Shown: in pieces, positions 19,929 through 28,852 of the stretch | Layout of the letters: the number at the start of each line of letters is the position of its first letter | Position numbering within the stretch: position 1 is the first letter of the stretch | From: Microcoleus vaginatus PCC 9802 | Lineage (GTDB): Bacteria > Cyanobacteriota > Cyanobacteriia > Cyanobacteriales > Microcoleaceae | DNA: 64,000 bases | Direction of reading: 5' to 3' | NCBI GenBank assembly: GCA_022701275.1 | Contig: CP031740.1 | Location: forward strand, 693,001-757,000 | Notes under the pieces: model-generated | Database searches by the model: none | What the model saw: the letters and a program-made list of their open reading frames with translations, nothing else | What the model was told of the DNA's origin: nothing | Made by a program: the position numbers and the translations under genes

Positions 19929-20936
19929 GTGGCCAAGTTTGATAAAATATTCAATTCAGAAGACCAATCCGAAGCAAGCTTGACTTTAGAAGAATCAGTA
20001 GCCGCCGTAGCATTTGTGGCAGCAGAGGCAAATTCCCCTGACACGGATGCTGATATCTTAGAAAGCATACTTTGGGAATCAGAAATATTTGCTGAATACT
20101 CGGAAGATGATATGTCAGCAATGTTTCAAAGACTCGCCGGTATTGTCGCCCAAGACGGTTTAGGAGCATTATTTAATACTGCTTGGGAATCCATGCCAGA
20201 TGAGTTAGTTTTGGATACTTTTGCAATAACCGCAGCAATGTTTGTCGCAGATGGAGAAATATCCCAGAAGCACGAAGCTTTTCTCCAAGAATTCCAGCAA
20301 GCATTAGGTGTGGAAGACGAGGAAGCTGCGGAAATTATTGAGGATGTAATTGCTGCTTACTCGGAAGTAGAAGGCGGAGAGTCTGATTTCGATGCGGCAT
20401 GGTACGTATCTCCTGAAGGCAATTTTAGCGTTCCCGTTCCAGTTGATGAGCAACGAGGCGGTAAAATTGATGAGCAAGAAGGCTGTGTCGCATTTTCAGA
20501 CGACTTTGGCGTTTTGCTGAAAATTGATTATTTCCCTGTTCTTGGTGAAGTAGAAGAAACAATCGAGTCGGTTGGCGAGGAAGGTTATCTCAAGTCTTTT
20601 CTCGACAATTTTGTTTCTCAGGCAATTCTTGCTAATGTTCCCAATTCTAAGTTACTCCACGCAGAATATTTAGAAGATGAAGAAGCTTATTTCGTGGTTT
20701 TAGATTTGCCTGCAGGTGCAACTCTCAGCGTGCAGAAAAACGAGGGCCCTCTGACTCGGTTGGATGCTTATCGGGGACTTATGGCTTTTATTGCTGACGA
20801 TTTTTGCTACACGGTAAGCTGTCAGCGAATTTATCAGGAGGGGGATGAATTGGGTTCCCTGGAGTCTGAAGTTGAGGGAATTATGAACAAGATTTTTGAG
20901 TTTATTGAGACAATCGAATTCGGGCCGATCGAATAA
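19929..20936 (+). CDS. TerB-like acidic protein of unknown function
   Basis: A 335-aa, strongly acidic soluble protein starting at GTG. Residues 20-150 are helical and match the tellurite-resistance TerB / DnaJ-associated fold, with a repeated acidic AAMFVADGEISQKHEAFLQEF motif; in TerB such acidic helices bind metal ions. Residues 155-335 form a second domain (YVSPEGNFSVPVPV ... FYTV-type strands) that I do not recognise. It stands alone, with the CHAT remnant upstream and a hairpin terminator downstream. A direct role in tellurite resistance is not implied. Confidence 0.75.
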   Translation: MAKFDKIFNSEDQSEASLTLEESVAAVAFVAAEANSPDTDADILESILWESEIFAEYSEDDMSAMFQRLAGIVAQDGLGALFNTAWESMPDELVLDTFAITAAMFVADGEISQKHEAFLQEFQQALGVEDEEAAEIIEDVIAAYSEVEGGESDFDAAWYVSPEGNFSVPVPVDEQRGGKIDEQEGCVAFSDDFGVLLKIDYFPVLGEVEETIESVGEEGYLKSFLDNFVSQAILANVPNSKLLHAEYLEDEEAYFVVLDLPAGATLSVQKNEGPLTRLDAYRGLMAFIADDFCYTVSCQRIYQEGDELGSLESEVEGIMNKIFEFIETIEFGPIE

Positions 20937-20958
20937 AGAGGACTTGTTTAGACGGGCT

Positions 20959-21026
20959 AAAAACCTGGTTTCTTTCTAGATGTCTCGCTGCTCAACCCTA
21001 TATTTTCAGAGAAACCGGGTTTTTTT
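20959..21026 (+). terminator. Terminator-like inverted repeat after the TerB-like gene
   Basis: AAACCTGGTTTCT and AGAAACCGGGTTT pair across a loop of about 40 nt and are followed by TTTTTTT. It is a member of the AAACCCGGTTTCTT dispersed family. Confidence 0.6.
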
Positions 21027-21052
21027 GGCCACCATTCTCAGGATATTATATC

Positions 21053-21169
21053 GTGTCCGGCCAATCGACCAAAGTCCAACTGGTTGGTAGTGAAGACTTG
21101 AGTTTTCATTACTTGCCCGAGCCTGGTTATTTTACCGCACTGCTAGATATTAGAGGTTTTTTACCATAA
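21053..21169 (+). pseudogene. Possible short gene remnant (38 codons)
   Basis: A GTG-led frame reads VSGQSTKVQLVGSEDLSFHY and then LPEPGYFTALLDIRGFLP. It has protein-like composition, stays open upstream to about 21026, and has no ribosome binding site. I do not recognise the parent. It may be a decayed 3' end. Confidence 0.25.
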
Positions 21170-21173
21170 AAGA

Positions 21174-21216
21174 GTGCGATCGAGAACAGGGTTTTTTGAC
21201 CCCTTCTCGATCGCAC
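21174..21216 (-). terminator. Rho-independent terminator of the RRM gene
   Basis: GTGCGATCGAGA and TCTCGATCGCAC pair perfectly over 12 bp around a 19-nt loop. On the minus strand the stem is followed by CTTTTATGG. It lies 60 bp past the stop of the RNA-binding protein gene. Confidence 0.8.
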
Positions 21217-21276
21217 TTGCAGATACATTCAGTCAACCACAGTCGAGAGACAGCAGCAATTAGCCGCCATTTTCGA

Positions 21277-21846
21277 CTAATTAGTAGTCTGAGCTTCCAC
21301 CAATCTTTGCTTGAGTTCTTCCAGAGCACTCGCCCAGCGCGGATCTGGCTGCACCGAGCCGGAATCAGCGCTCGACACCGTTGTTGCTGACTGATTGCGG
21401 CGAGACTTGTTGTTGTCACCCCGACGGCGATTGCTTTTGCTGGAACCGCCTCCACCTTGGGTAGGAGGAGCGGAAGCCGAGCGCTGCTGTTGCTGCGGCG
21501 CAGGCACAGGCATAGGCACAGACGCCGATGCCGACACCAATTGCGGTGACTGCGGCGACTGCTGCTGATCGTCTTCGCCCTTCTCAGATTTACCCTTAGA
21601 GCGGGGCAATGCCTTCTCTATTTTCAGCGGGTTTTCTTTGAACATCAAGCCGTTGTATTTCTCAATAACTTGGTCGGCTTGTTCGTCGGTTAGCACCGTC
21701 ACAAAACCGAATCCTCTGCATTTTCCAGTTTTGCGATCGGTAATTACCTTGGTGGTAACAGATTCGCCCTCCGGTGCAAAAACTTCTTGCAATTCTTGGC
21801 GATCGAGTTCCTTCGGTAGATTACCAACATAAAGACGAATAGACAT
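21277..21846 (-). CDS. RRM-type RNA-binding protein with basic tail (Rbp)
   Basis: A 189-aa protein with one RNA recognition motif at residues 1-80: RNP2 is RLYVGNLP and RNP1 is RGFGFVTV. DRKTGKCRGF and the ending KALPRSKG are typical of cyanobacterial Rbp proteins, which bind mRNA and are often cold-induced. The C-terminal 100 residues are unusual in length: Gln/Pro/Ser-rich, then a basic patch (SKSNRRRGDNNKSRRNQ), and a final helix ALEELKQRLVEAQTTN. Most Rbp proteins carry a short Gly-rich tail or none, so this belongs to the long-tail type. A long leader with a perfect hairpin (21897-21925) and a strong terminator flank the gene, consistent with a single-gene transcript under post-transcriptional control. 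Confidence 0.9.
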   Translation of the reverse strand: MSIRLYVGNLPKELDRQELQEVFAPEGESVTTKVITDRKTGKCRGFGFVTVLTDEQADQVIEKYNGLMFKENPLKIEKALPRSKGKSEKGEDDQQQSPQSPQLVSASASVPMPVPAPQQQQRSASAPPTQGGGGSSKSNRRRGDNNKSRRNQSATTVSSADSGSVQPDPRWASALEELKQRLVEAQTTN

Positions 21847-22815
21847 GAAAAATTCCTCCCGACTTGGATTTTAATTAATTTGCTCGAACACAATTACCTG
21901 AAGTCAACTGAATATTGACTTCAGGCAAACACCACATAACCCGAGAATTGGCGCATTCCTCCCACCAACCTTGACAGCTCCCCCCACCTTTTAGAACAAA
22001 AAGATGATTTACTCTGATAAGGCCGGAACTTAACCGCCGATGCAGAGAGCTTTTAAATCTCAGGTTGTTGTGTAAACTTTTAGTCATCACTCAAATGTTT
22101 AGGCTATTGGCTATTCTGTATTACTTGCTTCCGGTTTTGATTCAGAATGTTTATAGCCAGCGCCGTCTAGAAATTTATGTCCAAGGATGTCAATTGCAAG
22201 CGATCGGAATGCCAGTATTCAGTTTAATACAGTGATGGATAAAATGGCTAACATTTTTTCAGCCAGTAATCTTACCTCGTTCCTAATCTCGCTCCTAATG
22301 CTGAGAACTACTCACTTACCTGGTATCCCTTAAATCGGGCCCGGCAGAGTCCGAGCATTCTTTAAAGGTATCACAGCCTTGGTAACAGAGCTAGTTATTT
22401 AGGAAGATTTCAGTCTGAATTTAACGCAAACCACATCTGAATCACTTTTGAGAATTCATCCCGCACAGCAAAAATAGCGGTCGAAAAAAAACAGCCGACA
22501 AGCGGCTGGCTGTACTTGCTGTGTTGGGATGTTGACAATTTTTACGCAATGCCTTATCGATTTTAGCCACCTTAAGTTATTGCGCTATTTGGTTCAATCC
22601 AATTGATGTAAATAAATGTAACATATTGCTGGCAAAAAAGCAACTTTTCTTTACAAATGAACAGGGAACAAGAGTGTAGGGTGTCCACCGCGCACCGAGA
22701 ACATCGGGTAGACTGCCCCACCAGCACCGAGAACATCGCCCCTCCGCTGTTTAACTCAAAACTGATCCTGGCTGTGCGTTGAGAGCGATTCACGCCACAA
22801 TCGGACAACTATTCC
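21847..22815. other. Long intergenic region (leader of the RRM gene and beyond)
   Basis: About 970 bp without a convincing protein gene. It contains the hairpin at 21897-21925, a hairpin-like ACAGCC-GACAAGCG-GCTGGCTGT near 22488-22512, and two direct copies of CACCGAGAACATCG near 22695-22740. Part is likely the 5' untranslated region of the RRM gene. Confidence 0.5.
21897..21925 (-). promoter_or_regulatory. Perfect 11-bp hairpin in the RRM gene leader
   Basis: CCTGAAGTCAA and TTGACTTCAGG pair completely around a 7-nt loop, 50-80 nt upstream of the ATG. There is no U-tract on the minus strand, so a regulatory or stabilising element is more likely than a terminator. Confidence 0.45.
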
Positions 22816-25308
22816 TCACCTTGGGCCCTGGATAATGATGTATGCGCCCCAAAAAGCCGCAGCAAAAGCCAAAATCGCAGACCAAATCGGATGTCCGCTG
22901 TCACTAACCCTCCCTCCTTGACTGCGGAGGCTTTCAAGGTCGATCGCCACAGTAGCACCCCGGCGCAGCCAACCAGTCGCCACAACAGATGTTCCGATCA
23001 AATCGCTGGGGCGAGTAGTTTCTTTGAACAAAAATGGCCACAAAGAGCCAATGTAGCCAAACCTCGAAACATGGTGCAACCTCACCAAACCCGTGGCCGT
23101 TTGCAAAATCAAATCTTGTCCCAGCCAATTATTCATACCCGATCGACCCAAAAGTTGTCCTTCCAGCCGCACCGGTTCAGCATCCAGCGGCAAACTCTCA
23201 GGATTTGACAAAATTTCCGGCAAACTCGGCGAAGCGGTTTCTCGCGGTATAATATCCGGGAAGAAATAATTGATCCGCATCAAAGTACCGATGCTAAATC
23301 CGATCGGCAAACAGCCCCAAATAATCGATCGATCGCCCCAAAGCCAATCTAACTGCCAGATACTCGTCCTCGAAAAAATCCAGCCAATCAGCCAAAGCAC
23401 CCCGACTATCGCCAAACTCATCGGAATTCCAAAAAACGGCGCACCCTGTAAAAATAGTTTTGAATCTTTAAATTCCAGTATTGACTTAAACAGAGACAAT
23501 TTTCCTTTCCTGGGTTGTTCTGGCACTCCCGCGTTTGCCAAATCTAATTCTGTCTCCAGTTGCCAAAATTGAGCATAAAGAGCCAACAGCTTCAAACGCT
23601 CTCCCAGCAAAGGATGCGCGCTGTTAACCGTCAACCAGTTGCGTTCCCGATTGCTGACATCCCACAGCAAAATCTGTTCCAGCGGCGCGTGTAATGCAGC
23701 AGAACCTAGGCTTACAGCTTGTCCAACGCCTACAGGTAACAATAGATCGAAACTTTCGAGGAAAAAGCTAGTTTGTTTTTGCTGTTCGATATTATCAGCA
23801 ATGCCGATCGCCATTTTAGCCAGTGCCCGCGTCAAACCGTTAGGATTGCCCGTAATTTCAGCAGCAGTGCGATCGCTAAAATACACTCTGTGGCGCGACA
23901 GCCACAACATCGGCCACCTGAACAACTTATAAATCCCATAACTCGTAGCAGAAATTGCAGCGGCCACAAATTTGACAGCAGAACGCAAAAACTCGATCGT
24001 CATTAAATCACACAACCGCTCTTGCCAGTGCGCCACCTGCCAATAAATCAAGTAAGGAATCTGAATCACCAGCAGCGCCAGCGACATCGGCGCAAAATCC
24101 CAGTGAGAAATGTGCCCCAACTCCCGCACGAAAATAGTAGCAATTTCATCATCCGTCAACTGTTCCAACAGCCCGCGACTCACAGCAATCCGAGCAAAAC
24201 GGGGCAAACCGCCGTAACTGAAAGCTACAGGAACATTCAGCGGCAAGAGTTTCAGCACCGGCACCGGCATATTTTGCTTGGTACAATAACTTCGCAGTAC
24301 CCGACTAGCTTCCTTGCTGTGCTTCGATAAAACTGACCCGCGCAGAGTTTCGATGCCACAAAACAGTTTCAGCAGCGCGTCTATCAGCCAGGGAGACGAG
24401 GCCAAAAGCAATCCAAAAACCATCTGAACCAACGGAGTTGGATCGCGGTAAAAAAGCTGAATCGGGGCGAAAATAGGCAGCCTAGTGAATATGTAAAGCT
24501 GAACCAAAAGAGAATTAGTGTTTGTCAGCAGGAATTGCAGGACAAACCGGGCTAGGAAAAATAGGGCGATCGCACTTGCAAGGGCTTGCACCCGAAAATC
24601 CAGCAACTTCAGCGGTTTGAGGGGGCGCGGGCTTTTCGCGACGCGCCCTGCTTGGCGCCAAGTGAGTTGGTAAGTATCTGGGCTGGCGACGACTCCGGGG
24701 ATATCTGGTGGGGAAGGGGAACTATTTTCGCCACTAATTTCTGCGGTATCGGGTGCGGTTTCGGTCGAGTTTTCGGGTTCAGAAGTCGGGCGTTTGGGGG
24801 GTGGAGGCAGCGGGGAAATCGGTTGCGATTTAGCGTTTTCTGGCTCTACAGCCTGCTCTAAAGGTAAAAATCCTGTTTTTTTATCTGCGGTCGGTCGCTC
24901 GCCCCCAATCGATTTTTTCGCCGATTTAGTTGCAGCATCAAAGGCGACAAAGCCTGTTTCGGGGGGAGTTTCTGCGGATTTTGGTTTATTTTCCGGTGGT
25001 TTTGGGGGGCGAGGGGGGGTTAATTCTTTTAAAGCGCGATCGGTCCAAGTTTTGACTTGAGAGTTGGGACTTTTGGCGAGGGAAGAGCACAGGGCGATCG
25101 CCTCTTTCACGTTACCGGTTGCTTTGTACGCAGCCACCAACCCCATCTGCGCGCGGATTCCCGACGGCCCATTAGCTGCGGTTTGGGTAACGGATTCTAA
25201 AAGGGCGATCGCGGTGGGGTAATCCTGCTGTTTCAAAGCTGCCAGCCCAGCCTCTAGAGACTTTTTTGCAGATGAATCCGCCGGATTTGGATTAGTGGGA
25301 GGTGCCAT
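22816..25308 (-). CDS. TPR-M48-like membrane protein, probably an inactive metalloprotease
   Basis: An 830-aa protein from the ATG at 25308; an in-frame ATG at 25374 is less likely because MAPPTNPNPADSSAKKSLEA is the natural start. Residues 10-100 are TPR-like (GLAALKQQDYPTAIALLE). A long Pro-rich linker follows, then hydrophobic segments (ALASAIALFFLARFVLQFLL and later ones), and an HtpX/M48-like domain. The zinc motif HExxH is replaced: the sequence reads VRELGHISHWD with Arg395 where the first His should be. The downstream E-x-x-A-D ligand region reads VYFSDRTAAEITG, with Val475 at the expected Glu position. The fold seems kept (GNPNGLTRALAKMAIG, HPLLGERLKLLALY) while catalysis is probably lost. 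The last 150 residues hold two or three more membrane helices. Role unknown. Confidence 0.8.
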   Translation of the reverse strand: MAPPTNPNPADSSAKKSLEAGLAALKQQDYPTAIALLESVTQTAANGPSGIRAQMGLVAAYKATGNVKEAIALCSSLAKSPNSQVKTWTDRALKELTPPRPPKPPENKPKSAETPPETGFVAFDAATKSAKKSIGGERPTADKKTGFLPLEQAVEPENAKSQPISPLPPPPKRPTSEPENSTETAPDTAEISGENSSPSPPDIPGVVASPDTYQLTWRQAGRVAKSPRPLKPLKLLDFRVQALASAIALFFLARFVLQFLLTNTNSLLVQLYIFTRLPIFAPIQLFYRDPTPLVQMVFGLLLASSPWLIDALLKLFCGIETLRGSVLSKHSKEASRVLRSYCTKQNMPVPVLKLLPLNVPVAFSYGGLPRFARIAVSRGLLEQLTDDEIATIFVRELGHISHWDFAPMSLALLVIQIPYLIYWQVAHWQERLCDLMTIEFLRSAVKFVAAAISATSYGIYKLFRWPMLWLSRHRVYFSDRTAAEITGNPNGLTRALAKMAIGIADNIEQQKQTSFFLESFDLLLPVGVGQAVSLGSAALHAPLEQILLWDVSNRERNWLTVNSAHPLLGERLKLLALYAQFWQLETELDLANAGVPEQPRKGKLSLFKSILEFKDSKLFLQGAPFFGIPMSLAIVGVLWLIGWIFSRTSIWQLDWLWGDRSIIWGCLPIGFSIGTLMRINYFFPDIIPRETASPSLPEILSNPESLPLDAEPVRLEGQLLGRSGMNNWLGQDLILQTATGLVRLHHVSRFGYIGSLWPFLFKETTRPSDLIGTSVVATGWLRRGATVAIDLESLRSQGGRVSDSGHPIWSAILAFAAAFWGAYIIIQGPR

Positions 25309-25374
25309 GACTGTGCTTTCGCTAGCGTCCTTTCTAAGATAGCTTGGCTGGTCGATCGATAGCTCTTCTAACAC

Positions 25375-25672
25375 AGCTCTATTTCTCTGTCACCAGTTTT
25401 TGCAGTTTCTTCGGCGGTTGAAACCGCTTAATAGTCAAACTTTCGGCCACTCCCAGCGGGCGATCGTTGCGATCGGGCAGGAGTTTAAACCCCTCCCTCA
25501 AAGCTAAAGTCCTCGCTATGAAGACTGAAGATTTATGCTAAATGCGGGTTAAATACTTCCTCGATCTCTTAGTCTCAAGCGAGAGAAACTAAAGTTTGTG
25601 GAGACGAGATTTCAATCAGCGAGCCCATCTAATTTTTGCTTATAATTAAATTAACACCTCACCCCTACATTT
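25375..25672. repeat. Intergenic repeats upstream of the NTPase-TPR gene
   Basis: About 25488-25535 carries repeat B, with CCCCTCCCTCAAAGCTAAAG and TCCTCGCTATGAAGACTGAAG; an inverted copy lies past the same gene at 28738-28790. About 25560-25620 carries an inverted copy of repeat C (CTCTTAGTCTCAAGCGAGAG and ACTAAAGTTTGTGGAGACG). Confidence 0.7.
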
Positions 25673-28609
25673 ATGCCAATTGACGACGAAGATTTTGAAA
25701 GCGAATCTATTAGCGACGATCGCAAGCTCCAACTATTCACAGACAGACACGAATTTACCCGCCGATTTGCCTTTTATTTAAACGAAGACCCGCCTCCGGA
25801 ACAAATTTTGTATTTTTTCGGCGATGGAGGCAACGGCAAGTCATTGCTCCTAAAACACTTGCAGTATAACTGCTGCAAAAGATTTTCGTCGCAGGTTTGG
25901 CAACAATTGCGCGCACTCCCCGAATCAAAAACGGCCGAAGTTGCTGATTTCGTCCGCAATGCAGAAGCCAAAACCTACACTCCCATACCCGCAGTCAGAC
26001 ACGATTTCGGATTGATACCGATTAAAGAAGATAAACCGCAAGATAGATTTTACGGCTTGCTGATGCTGCGGCGAAATGTTGCAGCAGCCACTAAGAAATA
26101 TAAATTTAAATTTCCCAATTATGACTTTGCTTGCTTTTGGTATTTGCTGAACAAAGGCGAATCACAGGCAACTCTCAACCAACTTTTCCCCGATGATGTG
26201 GCGGAATTGGTGGCGCCTGTAGTTGAAACTTTTGCAGATTTTCCGGTGGTGGCGCAAGCGGTGGCGGTACTCAAAGGGATAGATAAATTCGGCGGGATTA
26301 AGCGGGCGATGAAATTAATTCAAAATCGCTTGGGTGTCAGCGATGAAAAGGCGGATCAAATTCGCCGTCAAGATATCGATACTGAGTTAACCGACTGTTT
26401 GCCGAAATTGTTTGTTGGGGATTTGAATGCTGCAATGGCTGGTAGAAATAAACCCGATCGCCTCGTGATGCTGTTCGATACTCACGAGAAAATGTGGGAT
26501 GAAAAACGCAATTCTCAAGGCGCAACTTTTTGGTATCAAGATGAGTGGTTTAGGCGGTTGTTGAGGGCATTGGATTACAAATTGGGGATTGTGGTTGCTG
26601 TGGCGGGGCGAGATTGTCCGGTGACGCAATTGCGGTGGCCGAATGCCTCGAAGTTTCCGATTCCCGCAGATTATATAGATGCACAATTGGTTTGGCATTT
26701 GTCGCCGGATGATGCGAGGGATTACTTGCACAAAGTGGAGATTGACAAGGCAGATTTGGCAGATGCTGTAATTAAATATGCCAGCGTCAATCCCGATGAT
26801 AATTGGGAGAATTTGCAGGTACATCCGTTTTATTTAGGTTTGTGCGCGGATGTGGTGCTGGCAGAAAGAAGGCGGGGAATTGAGTTGCTGGCGTCGGATT
26901 TTTCGCGGATTCCGAAGTTGGAAAATAAGACGGCGGAGTTAACGGATCGGCTGCTTTTGTATGTGGATCGGGAAGTGCGATTGGCTGTGCATTCGCTGAG
27001 TGCTTGCCGCGCTTTTGATGAGGATTTGTATGTGAAATTGGGAGTGGGTTGTCACTTCCAGGCAAGTAGTGCAAATTTTGAGGTTTTGACGAGTTTTTCC
27101 TTTGTGTGGAAATCGGAAAAGCGGGGGGATAATTGGTATCGGATTCACGATTTATTGCGGCGCTTGGATGCCGATCGGGATCATCCGAAAACTCGCAGGG
27201 CGCATGAGGTTTTAGAGGGGCATTATCGGGAAGTGGGGGATGCGGCTGAGGCAATTTATCATGCTAATCGCTTGGATTGGGAGCGGGGTGTGAAGGAATG
27301 GGAAGAGGTGTTTGATGAAGCATTGCGGCTGAGTCGTTACGGGGAATGCGAGTTGCTGCTGGGAGTTAGAGATGAGTTGTGGATTAAAAGTGATTATTGG
27401 CTTGGTAGAGTTTCGCGCTCGGAGGGAGATTACTATGCTCGGTTGGCTCGATATGTAGAGGCAAGACAGGAACATTTAGAGGCAGTTGCAGCCTATAATT
27501 CTGCTTTACTTATTGCACCGGATGATATTGCTGCTCTCACCAACAAAGGGAATGCGTTGCAAAGTCTGGGTGAATTGCAAGCACAGCTAAGTGAATTTGA
27601 GGCGGCAAAACAGTCTTATTTAGAGGCAGTTGCAGCCTGTAATTCTGCTTTACTTATTGCACCGGATTATCTTTGCGCTCTCAACAACAAAGGGATTGCG
27701 CTACTCCGTCTGGGTAATTTGCAAGCAATTCTGAGTGAATTTGAGGCGGCAAAACAGTCTTACTTTGAGGCTAGCGCTGCCTGTAATTCTGCTTTACTTA
27801 TTGCACCGGATTATATCAATGCTCTCAACAGCAAAGGGATTGCGCTACTACGTCTGGGTGAATTACAAGCAAAGCTAAGTGAATTTGAGGGGGCAAAACA
27901 GTCTTACTTAGAAGCGATCGCAGCCTATAATTCTGCTTTACTTATTGCACCGGATTATATCAATGCTCTCAACAACAAAGGGAATGCGCTGCGAAGTCTG
28001 GGTGAATTGCAAGCACAGCTAAGTGAATTTGAGGCGGCAAAACAGTCTTACTTTGAAGCGATCGCAGCCTATAATTCTGCTTTACTTATTGCACCGGATT
28101 ATATCAATGCTCTCAACAACAAAGGGAATGCGCTGCGAAGTCTGGGTGAATTGCAAGCACAGCTAAGTGAATTTGAGACGGCAAAACAGTCTTACTTTGA
28201 GGCGAGCGCTGCCTGTAATTCTGCTTTACTTATTGCACCGGATTATATCTGTGCTCTCAACAAGAAAGGGAATGGGCTGTTAAGTCTGGGTGAATTGCAA
28301 GCACAGCTAAGTGAATTTGAGGCGGCAAAACAGTCTTACTCAGATGCGCTCGCTGCTTACAATAGAGCTTTACTTATTGCACCGGATGACATCATTGTCC
28401 TCAACAACAAAGGTATTGCACTGAGAATACTGGGTGATTTACAAGCAAAATTATCTGAGCAACAGGAAGCACTCAAGAATTGGCAAGAGGCACTGGAAAT
28501 GTGGAATCGATCTTTAGCCATTGCTCCTAACAACGATCTGGTTCGCAATAGCCGCGATGCGCTCCAACAACTTCTCGATAATTTGGGTAAGGATAGTCTC
28601 AGCAGTTAG
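25673..28609 (+). CDS. P-loop NTPase with C-terminal TPR-like tandem repeats (STAND-like)
   Basis: A 978-aa soluble protein. A Walker A loop GDGGNGKS is at residues 50-57 and a Walker-B-like strand (RLVMLFDTHEKMWD) is near 262-275, followed by a sensor-like VAVAGRDCPV. Residues 340-560 look like the helical/winged-helix arm of STAND ATPases (DLLRRLDADR). From residue about 600 to 960 come seven units of 48 residues, each with a core like ALLIAPDYINALNNKGNAL and SLGELQAQLSEFEAAKQSY. These are TPR-type helices and are nearly identical at DNA level (144-bp period). There is no obvious N-terminal effector domain. Such proteins act as ligand-triggered signalling or defence switches, but no partner gene is adjacent. 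Inverted copies of repeat B flank the gene. Confidence 0.85.
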   Translation: MPIDDEDFESESISDDRKLQLFTDRHEFTRRFAFYLNEDPPPEQILYFFGDGGNGKSLLLKHLQYNCCKRFSSQVWQQLRALPESKTAEVADFVRNAEAKTYTPIPAVRHDFGLIPIKEDKPQDRFYGLLMLRRNVAAATKKYKFKFPNYDFACFWYLLNKGESQATLNQLFPDDVAELVAPVVETFADFPVVAQAVAVLKGIDKFGGIKRAMKLIQNRLGVSDEKADQIRRQDIDTELTDCLPKLFVGDLNAAMAGRNKPDRLVMLFDTHEKMWDEKRNSQGATFWYQDEWFRRLLRALDYKLGIVVAVAGRDCPVTQLRWPNASKFPIPADYIDAQLVWHLSPDDARDYLHKVEIDKADLADAVIKYASVNPDDNWENLQVHPFYLGLCADVVLAERRRGIELLASDFSRIPKLENKTAELTDRLLLYVDREVRLAVHSLSACRAFDEDLYVKLGVGCHFQASSANFEVLTSFSFVWKSEKRGDNWYRIHDLLRRLDADRDHPKTRRAHEVLEGHYREVGDAAEAIYHANRLDWERGVKEWEEVFDEALRLSRYGECELLLGVRDELWIKSDYWLGRVSRSEGDYYARLARYVEARQEHLEAVAAYNSALLIAPDDIAALTNKGNALQSLGELQAQLSEFEAAKQSYLEAVAACNSALLIAPDYLCALNNKGIALLRLGNLQAILSEFEAAKQSYFEASAACNSALLIAPDYINALNSKGIALLRLGELQAKLSEFEGAKQSYLEAIAAYNSALLIAPDYINALNNKGNALRSLGELQAQLSEFEAAKQSYFEAIAAYNSALLIAPDYINALNNKGNALRSLGELQAQLSEFETAKQSYFEASAACNSALLIAPDYICALNKKGNGLLSLGELQAQLSEFEAAKQSYSDALAAYNRALLIAPDDIIVLNNKGIALRILGDLQAKLSEQQEALKNWQEALEMWNRSLAIAPNNDLVRNSRDALQQLLDNLGKDSLSS
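27480..28480 (+). repeat. Seven tandem 144-bp coding repeats in the NTPase-TPR gene
   Basis: Units start at about 27490, 27634, 27778, 27922, 28066, 28210 and 28354. The blocks for ALLIAPD and AAKQSY are almost invariant in nucleotide sequence, including third positions. Copy number is likely to vary between strains. Confidence 0.85.
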
Positions 28610-28699
28610 CTAGATCGCAAGGAGTAAAGACGCGGCATTAAAAAGGAGGATCTGTCCAGTTAACTTAAACCGAAAGGCCGCCAGGGAATGAATTCCACG

Positions 28700-28718
28700 G
28701 GGCTTTTAGCAAAAGCCC
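28700..28718 (+). terminator. Hairpin after the NTPase-TPR gene
   Basis: GGGCTTTT and AAAAGCCC pair around AGC, about 90 bp after the stop. It has no long U-tract and may be part of the dispersed repeat that follows. Confidence 0.4.
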
Positions 28719-28737
28719 TCGGTCGAGGACTGAAGAA

Positions 28738-28790
28738 TTCATTAGTCCTCATAGCGAGGACTTTAGCATTGAGGCAGGGGTTTCAACCCC
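28738..28790 (+). repeat. Repeat B, downstream copy
   Basis: It contains TCCTCATAGCGAGGACTTTA, GCATTGAGG and AGGGGTTTCAACCCCTGCC. The reverse complement of 25488-25535 gives the same order with few changes, so the two copies are inverted around the NTPase-TPR gene. Confidence 0.7.
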
Positions 28791-28852
28791 TGCCGGACTG
28801 AGGGCTGAGCGTTAAAAGCCCGCCCTCGAATTTAGCTATTTAACCTTGCAGC

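Noticed and set aside
22572..22808. A 78-codon minus-strand frame
   Set aside because: Composition is not protein-like and part of it is a direct intergenic repeat with CACCGAGAACATCG.
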